Shown here piece by piece: positions 1-9,700 of a stretch of 64,000 nucleotides of DNA. The translations under genes and the position numbers were made by a program. Each line of letters starts with the position of its first letter. Position 1 is the stretch's first letter. The notes beneath the pieces are model-generated. The model did no database searches. It was not told where the DNA came from and saw only the letters and a program-made list of their open reading frames with translations. The stretch lies in NCBI RefSeq assembly GCF_037975445.1, contig NZ_CP150254.1, forward strand, positions 3,408,001 through 3,472,000, read 5' to 3'. The DNA comes from Peribacillus sp. FSL P2-0133. GTDB lineage: Bacteria > Bacillota > Bacilli > Bacillales > DSM-1321.

Positions 1-177
1 AACAGCTTCATAATGTCCCGTGGTTTCAGAACAAACCTCTTTGTATGTGGGATTTTCCGTAGTCCCGCCTGTATAGCCAGAGATAACGGATTCGATGCCA
101 GGCTGTTCATCGAACGGTTTCACCATGCACCAGAAACATCCACCTGCGAATGTTGCTTTCTCTAATTGCTTTGTCAA
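1..177 (-). CDS. msrA: Peptide methionine sulfoxide reductase A, N-terminal part (cut by window edge)
   Basis: The first 59 codons of MsrA, which reduces methionine-S-sulfoxide in proteins with thioredoxin. The active-site stretch GGCFWCMV with the catalytic cysteine is visible about 13 residues in, followed by the SGYTGG motif typical of the family. The start is read as TTG at 177, because a GGAGG sits 8 to 12 bases upstream and no ATG lies in frame. The rest of the gene lies beyond position 1. It is divergent from the DUF4397 gene; the gap of about 190 bases holds both promoters. Confidence 0.93.
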   Translation of the reverse strand, partial: MTKQLEKATFAGGCFWCMVKPFDEQPGIESVISGYTGGTTENPTYKEVCSETTGHYEAV

Positions 178-364
178 ATGAATATCCTCCTTTTTTGCAA
201 ACAATCCATTGAATGCATTTTAACGCTTTTATTTTACCCTGTAAAATAATATGCCGATCGAACCTATTTACGCAAATGGTCCATTCCCTTTTTAAAAAGG
301 AGACACATGCCCAAGCATAATTACATATGGTAAAAACATAATGGAAAAATGAGAGGTGTTGGAA

Positions 365-1114
365 ATGAGCGATAAACAATCATATTCACAAAAATCGGTA
401 ACATATGATTTACTATCGTCTTATAATAAAAACAGCGATCCGCAATTGCATGATTATTATTACCATAAGCATCTGAAAAGTCTCGAAAAAGCAACACAAC
501 ATTTGGGATATGAACAAATGAATGTCATACTGCCTGCACAAGTTCGCTTTTTACATGCTGACCCGGCAGCCTCCTCATTTGATGTTTATGTAAATGAAAT
601 GCGTATCCTCAAAAGATTCTCATATAAAGAGAACAATGGTTATTTACCACTGCTTCCTGGCAAGTGCCAATTGGACATATACCGCAGCGGGCAAAGCACC
701 TTACCTCTTTTAAGCCGTAAATTGGCTCTCGAAAGCGGAAGTTCCTATACCATTGCTCTAGCACCTACCCAGGCTAATGAATCGTTGAAAATGTTACCTT
801 TCGAAGATAATCCATTTGTTCCTCCGAATGAAGCAAAGATTCGATTCATCCAGCTTTCACATGATTTACTCTCGGTGGATATTGCCGTCAAAGATGGAGA
901 TGTCGTTTTTGATCAACTCCATTTCAGGAAAGCAAGCGAATATCTTAATATTCATCCAATGATAGTAGACTTCGAAGTGAGGATAGCGGGAACAAAAGAA
1001 ATCGCACTCCCTTTGCCAAACAAGGCTTTCCAAGATAATACTCCCTCAACCATTTATATAATCGGATCGAATCGGGAATCATCCTCACTAGAAACCCTAA
1101 CGCTCTCTCCATAA
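365..1114 (+). CDS. DUF4397 domain protein
   Basis: A 249-residue protein with no signal peptide or membrane segment. The central part (roughly residues 60 to 240) looks like two DUF4397 repeats: VRFLHADPAASSFDVYVN near residue 60 and IRFIQLSHDLLSVDIAV near 160. These beta-sandwich repeats occur in Bacillus cell-surface or spore-associated proteins of unknown function. The start at 365 is chosen over an upstream in-frame GTG because GAGAGGTG lies about 8 bases before this ATG. It stands alone and diverges from msrA. Function is not known. Confidence 0.8.
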   Translation: MSDKQSYSQKSVTYDLLSSYNKNSDPQLHDYYYHKHLKSLEKATQHLGYEQMNVILPAQVRFLHADPAASSFDVYVNEMRILKRFSYKENNGYLPLLPGKCQLDIYRSGQSTLPLLSRKLALESGSSYTIALAPTQANESLKMLPFEDNPFVPPNEAKIRFIQLSHDLLSVDIAVKDGDVVFDQLHFRKASEYLNIHPMIVDFEVRIAGTKEIALPLPNKAFQDNTPSTIYIIGSNRESSSLETLTLSP

Positions 1115-1306
1115 ATGGATAAAAAACCAGGACGAATCGATATATTTAGATAACAAAACATAGGATAGTTAGTCTATAATGGGGCTAAACATCCTTTTTT
1201 CATATTTCACCAAATGCATAACGTTAAAAATATGGATAAAAAGCATTAGTATGGAAATAGTAAGGTAACTTACCATTTGTTCAGATCCAACATCTATTTT
1301 GGGCTG

Positions 1307-2415
1307 TTATTTAATTTTACTAATAAGTTTTTTATACTGTAAATCACCATATCCTATTGTTGGGAAGTGGATAAATAGCCTGTTAATCAATTGTGATTCA
1401 GGCAAGCTTATATTTTTAGAAATATAATTTGTTACTGGATTATCTTCTTTTAACATTTCTAAATATATGTCTATTGCCTGATACATTACTGGCAATACTT
1501 CAATTGATGTTTTTTTATGATTTAATAATACATCTTCATATACAGTTAAATAGTTGCCTAATCTAAGTTCAATTTGTCTTACTTTAAATTCATCCTCTCT
1601 AAAACTGTTCAAGAACACTCTACCTCTATAATCGGCCTGTTCAAGGTAAGCAAGGATTGTAAGAAGGTTCATTTGGCAAAACATATCTTCACCAAACCAC
1701 AAAACGATGCATTCATAATCTTTGTTAAATAGATTATTTAATGGATTAATTACCTTGTCGATATAATTTACAACTAATTCATGGTGTCCTATTGCTCTTG
1801 TTTTTATGAATTCCTCATTAAAAATATTCTTGGTAGTTGTATTTACACACATAGCTTCGTTAAATGGAGCATAGTCTGTATTCCTCATTAGTTTTTTATC
1901 TTTAAACTCATCATACATAGCTTGGCCATTCAATATATTGAGTACATATTCGTCAAACAACTCTCTTTGTTGGTTTTGTATCTGATCAACCTCGATTTTT
2001 CTCGAAAAATCCATTCTGCACCACCCTTTTTTTTTATGAATAGTGAGCTTATTGAATGATTGAACCGGCATCCTGTTAAGTTGAAATTCTCTAGGACTAA
2101 TACCAAAGACAGTTTTAAACGCCCGACTATATGCTTCTTGCGAAGAATAATCATAATCAAAAGCAATATCAATTATTCTCTTACCACTTTCTAATCATTT
2201 GTAGATAAGTAAAGCCTTCTAAGAAGAATATAGCGCCTAATATTTATACCTGTCATTTGGTGGAATTTAAACAAACAATAATAAGGCGAGTATCCCAGAT
2301 CATTGGCAAGTTCATCTAAAGAAAATTTATATTTTATATGGTTTTCAATCCAATCATAATTTGTATAATCATATAATTCACCTCTAATGGAAATTATAAG
2401 TGGGATCCATTTCAT
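1307..2415 (-). pseudogene. Broken AraC-family regulator with DUF1835-like C-terminal part
   Basis: Two reading frames join into one protein. The upstream frame (2191 to 2415) encodes the start of an AraC helix-turn-helix (LDELANDLGYSPYYCLFKFHQ) and stops at TAG near 2190. One base out of frame the text continues as SGKRIIDIAFDYDY, then SSQEAYSRAFKTVFGISPREF, the second half of the AraC domain, and runs without a stop into a roughly 240-residue C-terminal region down to 1307. That region carries a stretch like DUF1835 (CIVLWFGEDMFCQMNLLTI). A single-base deletion near 2190 explains the break. No convincing start codon with ribosome site was found for the N-terminal piece. A short separate ORF from the ATG near 2011 could still be translated. 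Confidence 0.75.
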
Positions 2416-2544
2416 TTTTTTGATATTTCTTGTGATTTAAATAAATTATAAAAGTCTGTGCTTATCCCTTACTTTATCTCAGAAATTGATAAGAAATCTA
2501 TCTAATAATCAAGGTTTTAGGTTTTTATCAACCATAGGGGGCGT

Positions 2545-2592
2545 AAAAAAAGAACCGCGCATCTTAGACATATCTAAAATGTGTGGTCCTTT
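2545..2592 (-). terminator. Rho-independent terminator after ypmS
   Basis: A 17-base stem with few mismatches (2552-2568 with 2573-2589), a 4-base loop and a run of T on the minus strand. It ends the ypmR-ypmS transcript. The rest of the 230-base gap to the AraC fragment holds nothing recognised. Confidence 0.75.
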
Positions 2593-2645
2593 TATCAACA
2601 AATATTTAACACATCTAACCTGGTCTTATATCCATTTATTCGCTA

Positions 2646-3230
2646 TCACTGTAAAGATGATGGGATGGTCAATAAAAATGAAATGTCATCATTTTCAAGG
2701 TCGAATTCTTTCGCCTTCACCCTGATATCACTTTTCAGTTCCATATCCTGTAATGACACATAAATACTTTCGTCATTGGGACTGATGCTAACCCAATCCG
2801 GCATATTATAACGCTCATTTATTAAATTCATTACATATGAAACAGGAAGGTTCATTTTTCCGACTGCAATTGATTTTTGCTTTAAGATCAAATCCCCATT
2901 TTTTTGGGCAATTGGTTCAAAAGTCAATTTCATTTCCACTTCACGGTTGAAAAATGGCATCGTTCCATATAACTCTACCTCATCCGTCAAATACACTTCG
3001 TAGTGAATGGATCCCGTCAACCCCTCTTTATCCAGATATTGGTTGATTAATCTCGTCAAATCTTCCCGATTCGTGTGAACTTGAAATTGGATATCTTCTT
3101 CATGGCTTACTTTGGGTATCAGCTCTTTATTTTTAGTCGGCAGATTAACTAAAATCGTTACAAACAGGATGACCAGGATGTTTAGGGCTAATAGGGAAAT
3201 AAACAAAGTCTTCCATTTGACATTTGTCAT
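2646..3230 (-). CDS. ypmS: YpmS-like membrane-anchored protein (DUF2140)
   Basis: A 194-residue protein with one N-terminal membrane segment (about residues 8 to 30) and an exported domain of the YpmS/DUF2140 type. Function is unknown in the family. Its ATG overlaps the stop of the upstream lipase gene by four bases (ATGA), so the two are translationally coupled. The ypmQ, ypmR, ypmS order is the B. subtilis order, which supports the assignment. A terminator follows. Confidence 0.82.
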   Translation of the reverse strand: MTNVKWKTLFISLLALNILVILFVTILVNLPTKNKELIPKVSHEEDIQFQVHTNREDLTRLINQYLDKEGLTGSIHYEVYLTDEVELYGTMPFFNREVEMKLTFEPIAQKNGDLILKQKSIAVGKMNLPVSYVMNLINERYNMPDWVSISPNDESIYVSLQDMELKSDIRVKAKEFDLENDDISFLLTIPSSLQ

Positions 3231-4069
3231 TCTTGGTCATCATCTCCTTTGGCACTCGCTTCCAATGTGTCCTTTCCGATAGTGGTAATATCCATATCAT
3301 TATAGATTCTTGTCGCGATTAATTCATATCCGCGGTCATTTGGGTGAAAATAATCCTCGGCATACAGCAAATCTTCTTCGGAATTCTCGAAAATGTCTGC
3401 TATATCAATAAAATATGCTGAATCATATTCTTCGATAATCTCTTTCCCGCTTTCATTCCAATCATTCATGATCATATCAAGTTCATAAAAATCTGCGAAC
3501 CATTTGGAAAATGGATTATAGACGCCCACAAGATAAATTTGCGCATGATCATTTTCGGAACGAACCTTATCAAGTATCTGCCTTAATCTTTTTTCATACC
3601 CTATTTTTGCCGAATCAAACTGATTCAGTTCCAAGTCCGAGAAATTCTGCTTAAAGACCTTCATGATATCATTTCCACCGATTGTGACGACAATCGAATC
3701 AGCTTGCTTTATGTCTTCTTTAATCCTAGCTTTATCCAGTCTTTTCAATAGTTGGTCGGTCCTATTTCCACGTATGCCATGATTAATCATCTCAACGGAA
3801 GTAATCGATGGTTCTTTTTCCAGCTTATTTTGTAAATAAGGCAGATACCCGCCATTATCTTTACTATCACCGACACCTTGAGTCAAGGAATCGCCAATCG
3901 ATACGATTTTCACAGGGTCCGGAAAAAAGCTGGCAGGAATGGTTTCCTTTTTACTCAGCTCAACTATGCTTTTCTGCTGAACAGATGGCTGATTTGAGGC
4001 TGGTTCACTTTGGCCGCAGCCTGAGATCCAAACTAGGCATATGAAAAGACAGGTGATTCTGTACCTCAT
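3227..4069 (-). CDS. ypmR: YpmR-like SGNH/GDSL lipase-esterase lipoprotein
   Basis: An exported SGNH hydrolase of 280 residues. The N-terminal signal ends in a lipobox (ISGC). GDSL block I is VSIGDSLTQGVG with the nucleophile Ser, block III is VTIGGNDIM, and the C-terminal block V is DYFHPNDRGY with the catalytic Asp and His, so the enzyme looks active. The start at 4069 is preferred to an ATG seven codons upstream because GGTGAGG lies just before it. The substrate is not known. It overlaps ypmS by four bases. Confidence 0.85.
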   Translation of the reverse strand: MRYRITCLFICLVWISGCGQSEPASNQPSVQQKSIVELSKKETIPASFFPDPVKIVSIGDSLTQGVGDSKDNGGYLPYLQNKLEKEPSITSVEMINHGIRGNRTDQLLKRLDKARIKEDIKQADSIVVTIGGNDIMKVFKQNFSDLELNQFDSAKIGYEKRLRQILDKVRSENDHAQIYLVGVYNPFSKWFADFYELDMIMNDWNESGKEIIEEYDSAYFIDIADIFENSEEDLLYAEDYFHPNDRGYELIATRIYNDMDITTIGKDTLEASAKGDDDQE

Positions 4070-4335
4070 GACCCTCACCTTCCTACCCATATATTATATC
4101 ATGCAGAAAACGAATGATTGCAAACAATATACCTTCATTTTGATTGTACTTTTAGCTAGAGCCTTCCTTACTATACAATATGAAAAATGCAGTGAATTAA
4201 AGCTAGTCCTATAAAAATTAGCATGTACTGAGCATGCAAAATCATTCTTCACTTCCGCTGTTTCTTCAAAAACAAATTGCCTTATTTTCACCATCGCTAA
4301 AGCCCTAATGAAATCATTATTAAATGATGGATGAA

Positions 4336-4366
4336 AACAGAAAGAACAGGTCATTTAACCTGTTCA
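4336..4366 (-). terminator. Terminator after ypmQ
   Basis: Stem GAACAGGT/ACCTGTTC (4344-4351 with 4358-4365) followed on the minus strand by a T-rich tail. It overlaps the stop codon of the SCO1-like gene. Confidence 0.7.
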
Positions 4367-4954
4367 ATAATTCTGTAAAATTTTAATATGCTTAATGATT
4401 TCATCAAAGGGAATATCTTGCAGACCTGTATAATCCATGATGATTTTTCCTTCTTGATCAATTAGAAAAAAGCTGGTCCCATGAATCACCTGATCTTCTG
4501 CTTCAGGTTTTTTGACGATCGTTTTAAAGTTATCCAATGCAAACTGCTCGATTTCTTCCTGACCATAACCGGTCAGAAAGTGCCAATTGCCGTAATCCAC
4601 ATTAAATTGGTCGCCAAACCTTTTTAAAACATCAGGTTTGTCAATTTCCGGGTCCACGGAAAATGAAACGAACTCAACATCCGTAATACCTTCATCCTTC
4701 AATTGCTGCTGCAGCTTCGTCATATTCGAAGTCATGGGGAGACAGACAGTCTCGCAGCTTGTGAATATAAAATCCGCTACCCAAACCTTTCCTTTAAGAT
4801 CGCTTTTTGAGAAAGGTTTACCCTCCTGATCAATGTAACTGAAATCTTCAAGATCCCAATTTTTAGCATCAGGTACACCATTGGAACCGCATGCTGTCAA
4901 CAGCAAAACAATTGATGCTCCCATAGCTGCCATAAGCAAATGCAGCTTTCTCAT
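4364..4954 (-). CDS. ypmQ: YpmQ, SCO1/SenC-type copper/thiol lipoprotein
   Basis: A 196-residue lipoprotein (signal then lipobox LTAC near residue 22) with a thioredoxin-like SCO1 fold. The Cu-binding motif is TSCETVCLPM (CxxxC) and the distant histidine is in VIHGTSFF, both as in SCO1/SenC proteins. The family delivers copper to the CuA centre of cytochrome c oxidase or keeps its thiols reduced at the membrane outer face. It sits upstream of ypmR but is separated by its own terminator. Confidence 0.88.
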   Translation of the reverse strand: MRKLHLLMAAMGASIVLLLTACGSNGVPDAKNWDLEDFSYIDQEGKPFSKSDLKGKVWVADFIFTSCETVCLPMTSNMTKLQQQLKDEGITDVEFVSFSVDPEIDKPDVLKRFGDQFNVDYGNWHFLTGYGQEEIEQFALDNFKTIVKKPEAEDQVIHGTSFFLIDQEGKIIMDYTGLQDIPFDEIIKHIKILQNY

Positions 4955-5107
4955 CCCTACCCCGTCCTTTATGTATAAAATATTCTGTTACTTCATTTAT
5001 TCTAACAGACCAATCGTAATGAGAACAGCAACTATTTCTACGAATTAAAGACAATTGTAAAAGTGACAAAACCTCCGCAATATGCAGTTTCATATGGTTC
5101 ATCCATA

Positions 5108-5953
5108 TCAGTCCCAATAATACATGATTGCCATGGCGCCTTCACCTGTATGGGTACTGACAACGGCCGTTGTTGCTTCTATCTTTATGTCTTGATTTCC
5201 TGTTAAGTCTGCAATGGCCTGGCGGACCTTATCCGCTATTTCAAGACCATTCGCATGTACAAAACCAATGCCTCTAATTTTTTTTCCTTGTGTATCTTCT
5301 TTGAATTTCTTGATGATGAACTTCACGACCTGTGACTGGCTCCTGGCTTTGGATACAGGATTCAGTACACCATCATCCAGAAGTGCAATCGGCTTTATGT
5401 GCAGCAATGAACCGATAAAAGCAGAAACTTTGCCAATCCTTCCACCCTTAACGAGGTTATCAAGTGTTTCTATGACAATGATTAAACTTGACTGCTTTTT
5501 AATATGTTCCAATCGTTCAATTATCTCAGCAACGGATTTCCCTTCCTTCGCCATCTTCGCTGCCTCGATCACCTGAAATGACATCGCTTTAGAAATGAAC
5601 TTCGAGTCAAGAACGGTAACCTTCGCTTCAGACATGCTTGCTGCGCTTTCCGCTGAGCGAACTGTGCCGCTCATGCCACCAGTCATATGTATGGAAATAA
5701 TCTCGCTGCCGTCTTTTCCGAGCTCATCATATACCTCCACAAAGGTACCTACGGCTGGTTGTGAGCTTTTTGGCAGTTCTTTTGACTGGTTCATCCTTTT
5801 CAGGAATTCTTCTTGTTCGATTTCAACCTTATCCAAAAAAGTCTCCCCATCTATAAAGATTGATAAAGGGACCATTGTTATATCATAAAAGTTCAGTTCC
5901 TCTGGTGTCATATCTACTGTCGAGTCTGTTACTATCTTTACTTTATTCATCAT
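5108..5953 (-). CDS. DegV family fatty-acid-binding protein
   Basis: A 281-residue DegV protein. The N-terminus KIVTDSTVDMTPEE, the SQPAVGTF motif and the GGMSGTVRSA loop define the family, which binds fatty acids and in Firmicutes serves as the FakB subunit of fatty acid kinase. Complete length. The first two codons are both ATG; either may be used. A second DegV gene lies at 22,795-23,640, as is common in Bacillus. The specific fatty acid cannot be told. Confidence 0.88.
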   Translation of the reverse strand: MMNKVKIVTDSTVDMTPEELNFYDITMVPLSIFIDGETFLDKVEIEQEEFLKRMNQSKELPKSSQPAVGTFVEVYDELGKDGSEIISIHMTGGMSGTVRSAESAASMSEAKVTVLDSKFISKAMSFQVIEAAKMAKEGKSVAEIIERLEHIKKQSSLIIVIETLDNLVKGGRIGKVSAFIGSLLHIKPIALLDDGVLNPVSKARSQSQVVKFIIKKFKEDTQGKKIRGIGFVHANGLEIADKVRQAIADLTGNQDIKIEATTAVVSTHTGEGAMAIMYYWD

Positions 5954-6532
5954 TACACATCCCTAAATTAACATATCTATTGTATTATACCTATTCAAGG
6001 TACGCATTCAAACCAAAGGTATTCTTTTTCAAGTGAAGTGATACTTTTCTATTGAAATGAATACACAAAAAAAAGACCGTTCCATGAGCTAACCTGAACA
6101 CACGCCGATTCATTCGATATTGCATGGCATTGTGTCATCTCTTTGAACGGAGAAGTTAGCTATGGAATAGTCCGCATTAAGCATTATTGAGTAAACTTCC
6201 AAAAAAAAGCTTGTTATAAACGGGCCATTTGAGTACGGATGCTAAATAATGCTTAAATGAGTAATTTTCTTTATGATCTTTATTGGCAAAAACCTTCTTA
6301 ACAAAAACTTCCAAACGCACGGTCAACATAAAAAAATTCGGATCACTAGGCAGTAAGACAGGTATTTCTGAAATTGTGACCTTATGTCCAAAACAATCTT
6401 TGAATTCCAAGCATTTGAACATCAAAATATCAATCCTCATTTTTAACCGATTGCTTATATTATACACAATAAATCCAAAAGTATAAATATTCAAATGTGT
6501 AAAAAAACAGAGAAATCAGATTGACATTCATA
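5954..6532. other. Long gap between degV and tatC
   Basis: About 580 bases without a secure gene. It holds the structured element at 6067-6172. A minus-strand ORF of 105 codons (6177-6494) lies just upstream of that element, and a TATAAT-like hexamer occurs within it, but it lacks a ribosome site and recognisable domain, so it is not called as a gene. Confidence 0.5.
6067..6172 (-). ncRNA. Candidate structured RNA ending in a terminator-like stem
   Basis: On the minus strand, 6155-6172 pairs with 6075-6093 (GTTAGCT on one arm, AGCTAAC on the other, with the TTCCAT/ATGGAA extension), enclosing about 60 bases, and the 3-prime arm is followed by a run of eight T. It therefore looks like a roughly 105-base RNA closed by a long-range stem with a U tail, or a terminator with an unusually large loop. 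No known RNA family was recognised. Confidence 0.45.
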
Positions 6533-6570
6533 AAAAAAAAGACCCATAAGGGCAAAATGCCATTATGGGC
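6533..6570 (-). terminator. Terminator after tatC
   Basis: Stem CCCATAA/TTATGGG extended by a GC-rich part around a short A-rich loop (6541-6570), then nine T on the minus strand. Confidence 0.8.
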
Positions 6571-6576
6571 TTCTTC

Positions 6577-7323
6577 TTATAAACCTTCCTCATAGGTGTC
6601 TTCCCGCAAGCTTTCACGTTTCACCCTTCGTTTATAGACGACTTTTGATAACGAAATACTGATTTCGTATAATAACAGCAATGGAACCATCACCATAAAG
6701 TCTGACATAAAGTCAGGCGGCGTAATCGATATCGCTATGACAACCAATACAAAGTATGCATACTTCCTTAACTTTTGAAGCACATAAGGATTTATTATGC
6801 CAAGGGAAGTCAAAAACATGGTAACGACAGGAAGCTCGAATAAAACAGCAAAAGGTATCGTCATATTAAATACGAATGAAAAGTACTTATCCGCTGTAAA
6901 ACTGGTTATGAACATCCCATCGCCCAGTTCAATCAAAAATTGAAGAATGGTCGGGAAGATGACAAAATAACCGAAAGCAAGCCCTCCGATAAAAAGCAGG
7001 AAAAGTGATGGAATATAGGCAAGGGTGGCCCTTACTTCATTTGGCATCAAAGCGGGTTTGACGAATAACCAGATTTGCAGAGCAATTACAGGTATGGTTG
7101 CCGCAATGGCTACCACACCTGAAAGCATAAAGTAAATCCAGATAATATCACTCGGTCCCAATACCATCAGGTCAAAATCGAGATCTTTCACGAACCAATT
7201 ATAAATCTCCTCAACATAAATAAAACTGGCGATAAAAAAGATCACAAAAGCAACAGCAGTAATGATGAGCCGTTTTCTCAATTCATCGAGATGATCGATG
7301 ATATTTAATTCTTTATCTTCCAA
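6577..7323 (-). CDS. tatC: Sec-independent protein translocase TatC
   Basis: The polytopic receptor subunit of the twin-arginine translocase, 248 residues with six predicted membrane segments. Family signatures are the N-terminal HLDELRKRLI and the FELPVVTMFL/PDFMSD region after transmembrane segment 4. The reading frame starts at TTG (7323). It follows tatA in the same direction with an 85-base gap, forming the minimal Gram-positive TatA-TatC pair. Confidence 0.95.
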   Translation of the reverse strand: MEDKELNIIDHLDELRKRLIITAVAFVIFFIASFIYVEEIYNWFVKDLDFDLMVLGPSDIIWIYFMLSGVVAIAATIPVIALQIWLFVKPALMPNEVRATLAYIPSLFLLFIGGLAFGYFVIFPTILQFLIELGDGMFITSFTADKYFSFVFNMTIPFAVLFELPVVTMFLTSLGIINPYVLQKLRKYAYFVLVVIAISITPPDFMSDFMVMVPLLLLYEISISLSKVVYKRRVKRESLREDTYEEGL

Positions 7324-7408
7324 AGTTGATCACGCCTTCATCTGAAAATCCGTATCTTTGTTCCAGCATAAAGGCGCAAGACGATTGCATCTTACGCCCA
7401 GCATTCAA

Positions 7409-7600
7409 TCATTCATGATTTTTTTGTTGTAGCTTCTTATCTTCTTCATAATCACCTTTTGTTAAATCACTCGTGGACTTTTTAAACTCACGAAGTGTTT
7501 GTCCAAAAGCACGTCCAATTTCTGGAAGTTTCTTCGGACCAAAGATAATTAAAGCCAATATTAAGATGAGAATTAGACCAGGTACTCCAATGTTCGACAT
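7409..7600 (-). CDS. tatA: Sec-independent protein translocase TatA
   Basis: 63 residues: an N-terminal membrane helix, the hinge [15 protein letters not shown] diagnostic for TatA/E, an amphipathic helix and a charged tail. It forms the transport pore with TatC downstream. AGGGGATG lies just upstream of the ATG. Confidence 0.95.
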   Translation of the reverse strand: MSNIGVPGLILILILALIIFGPKKLPEIGRAFGQTLREFKKSTSDLTKGDYEEDKKLQQKNHE

Positions 7601-7793
7601 GGATACATCCCCTTTGGTGTTGTAATTAGACCTACTCCGATTATAATACCATTTCCAACCAATAGAAAGGGAACTGGCAATTCGTCATAGAATGGTAACA
7701 ATTATCGACAGTACACCCATATACGACTGGCCGGCAGAATTAAATGTAAAAACATAGGTATTATTCTATCCTAATTTAACATTTAATCCATGA

Positions 7794-9062
7794 TTAAATC
7801 AATAAGTGAAATAAATTACTGTCTTTATTGACCTCTACGAAAGAGAATCCTTTCTTGTTCATCCTCTGAATGAGCCCTTCATAATCATTTTTATCTTTTA
7901 ATTCTACACCAACCAGGGCCGGTCCGCTTTCTTTATTATTTTTCTTCGTATATTCAAAACGGCTTATATCGTCATTCGGTCCTAACACCTCATCAAGGAA
8001 TTCCCTTAAAGCTCCAGCACGTTGTGGAAAATTCACGATAAAATAATAAAGCAGCCCTTCATATAATAAGGATTTCTCCTTAATTTCCTGCATACGCCCA
8101 ATGTCGTTATTCCCTCCGCTGACCATGCATACAACCGTTTTGCCTTTGATTTGTTCTTTGTATAAATCCAACGCGGCTACAGATATAGCCCCTGCCGGTT
8201 CAGCGACAATCGCATGCTGATTATATAAATCAAGAATCGTCGTGCAGATTTGGCCCGAAGGTACGACAACGATATCTTCCAGGTTTTCCTTACAAAGCTG
8301 ATATGTCAACTGTCCCACACACTTGACAGCTGCCCCGTCAACGAATGTATCTATGTTTTCAAGTTCAGAAACTTTTCCTTCCTTGAAGGAGTATTCCATC
8401 GAAGCAGCACCTTGCGGCTCAACTCCAATGCATTTCGTATTTGGGGAAACCGATTTGAAATAACTCGATACTCCGGCCATTAAACCGCCACCGCCAATAG
8501 CGGCAAATACATAGTCGATTCCATCTTCACAATCATTCAGGATTTCTACAGCCGTTGTACCCTGCCCGGCGATTACCTTTTCATCGTCAAATGGATGGAT
8601 AAAGGAACGCTCTTCTTTTTCACAGCATTCCATCGCCATGGCAAATGCATCATCGAAAGTATCCCCGACAAGGATGATTTCCACATTATCCCTTCCGAAT
8701 AACTGCACTTGATCGACTTTTTGCCTTGGAGTTGTAGCAGGCATATAAATTTTCCCATGGATACCTAATTGGCTGCAGGAAAAAGCTACTCCTTGTGCAT
8801 GGTTTCCTGCACTGGCACAAACGACTCCATTCTTCGTCTCTTCCTCGGTCAGGCTTTTCATTTTATAGTAAGCCCCTCTTAATTTAAAGGAACGTACGTG
8901 TTGTAGGTCCTCGCGTTTTAAATAAACATTACAATCATATTTTTCAGAGAGCCTCTGATTTTTTTGTAAAGGAGTATGCAAAACGATTTCTTTCAATTCT
9001 CTATAGGCAATTAGAATATCTTCCAATTGAATCCCCCTATTCTTAGATGCAGTCTGATTCAT
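7794..9062 (-). CDS. ilvA: Threonine dehydratase (biosynthetic)
   Basis: PLP-dependent threonine ammonia-lyase making 2-oxobutanoate for isoleucine. 422 residues, the usual length of Bacillus IlvA. The PLP lysine is in RSFKLRGAYYK (near residue 60) and the phosphate-binding loop is GGGGLMAG. A single C-terminal ACT-like regulatory domain covers about residues 330-422 (FPQRAGALREFL), expected to bind isoleucine or valine. Monocistronic by spacing; no T-box leader was recognised upstream. Confidence 0.94.
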   Translation of the reverse strand: MNQTASKNRGIQLEDILIAYRELKEIVLHTPLQKNQRLSEKYDCNVYLKREDLQHVRSFKLRGAYYKMKSLTEEETKNGVVCASAGNHAQGVAFSCSQLGIHGKIYMPATTPRQKVDQVQLFGRDNVEIILVGDTFDDAFAMAMECCEKEERSFIHPFDDEKVIAGQGTTAVEILNDCEDGIDYVFAAIGGGGLMAGVSSYFKSVSPNTKCIGVEPQGAASMEYSFKEGKVSELENIDTFVDGAAVKCVGQLTYQLCKENLEDIVVVPSGQICTTILDLYNQHAIVAEPAGAISVAALDLYKEQIKGKTVVCMVSGGNNDIGRMQEIKEKSLLYEGLLYYFIVNFPQRAGALREFLDEVLGPNDDISRFEYTKKNNKESGPALVGVELKDKNDYEGLIQRMNKKGFSFVEVNKDSNLFHLLI

Positions 9063-9169
9063 AACAATCCCTCATTTCCTTCCCTTAATGAATTCAATCA
9101 TTATAGCACTTTACTGTTATTAATGTAATTGATTTTTCTAAAAATTCTTGCTTTTGTTCGTTCCATACC

Positions 9170-9208
9170 AAAAAAATCCGATTATGGTCATTTTCCCATA
9201 ATCGGATT
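9170..9208 (-). terminator. Terminator after dfrA
   Basis: Perfect 13-base stem (9175-9187 with 9196-9208), loop of 8, followed by T run on the minus strand. Confidence 0.85.
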
Positions 9209-9214
9209 AGCACT

Positions 9215-9700
9215 TTATTTTTTTTGTAGAATAATAAAATCATGTGCATATCGATTTTTTTCATCGATGCTGCCTGAGTTTGAGGAGATTTTATCCCATT
9301 GATTTTCATCAATCACGGGAAAGAAAGTATCACCTTCAAAGGTTTCATGAATTTCCGTTATATACAGGCGATCGGTAACAGGAAGGATTTCCTTGAAGAT
9401 TTCGGCTCCGCCAATCACGAAAACCTCCTCATCACGGCTATCTGCAAACGTTTTGATTTGTTCGATATCATGTAAAACTACGCAGCCTTCCGCTTTAAAA
9501 TCCTGATTGCGGGTAACGATGACATTTTCCCGGCCAGGCAGGACCCTGCCGATCGATTCAAATGTTTTTCGGCCCATGATGATCGGATGGCCCATCGTCA
9601 CTTTTTTAAAATACTGCAAATCTGCCGGTAAATGCCATGGCAGTTCATTGTTTTTACCTATCACACGATTTTGATCCATAGCCACTATCAACGATATCAT
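9215..9700 (-). CDS. dfrA: Dihydrofolate reductase
   Basis: NADPH-dependent reduction of dihydrofolate. 161 residues with [15 protein letters not shown] at the N-terminus, the substrate-binding LPWHLPADL with the acidic catalytic residue replaced in the usual D position (ADL), the GRKTFES cofactor motif and the VIGGAEIF loop. The start overlaps the thymidylate synthase stop by four bases (ATGA), so the two folate genes form a coupled operon that recycles the dihydrofolate made by the synthase. Confidence 0.95.
   Translation of the reverse strand: MISLIVAMDQNRVIGKNNELPWHLPADLQYFKKVTMGHPIIMGRKTFESIGRVLPGRENVIVTRNQDFKAEGCVVLHDIEQIKTFADSRDEEVFVIGGAEIFKEILPVTDRLYITEIHETFEGDTFFPVIDENQWDKISSNSGSIDEKNRYAHDFIILQKK

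Noticed and set aside
4094-4354. 86-codon minus-strand ORF upstream of ypmQ terminator
   Set aside because: Cys/Phe-rich shadow-like translation, no ribosome site and lies beyond a terminator.
6177-6494. 105-codon minus-strand ORF between degV and tatC
   Set aside because: No ribosome site, no recognisable domain, atypical residue mix; kept only as part of the gap description.
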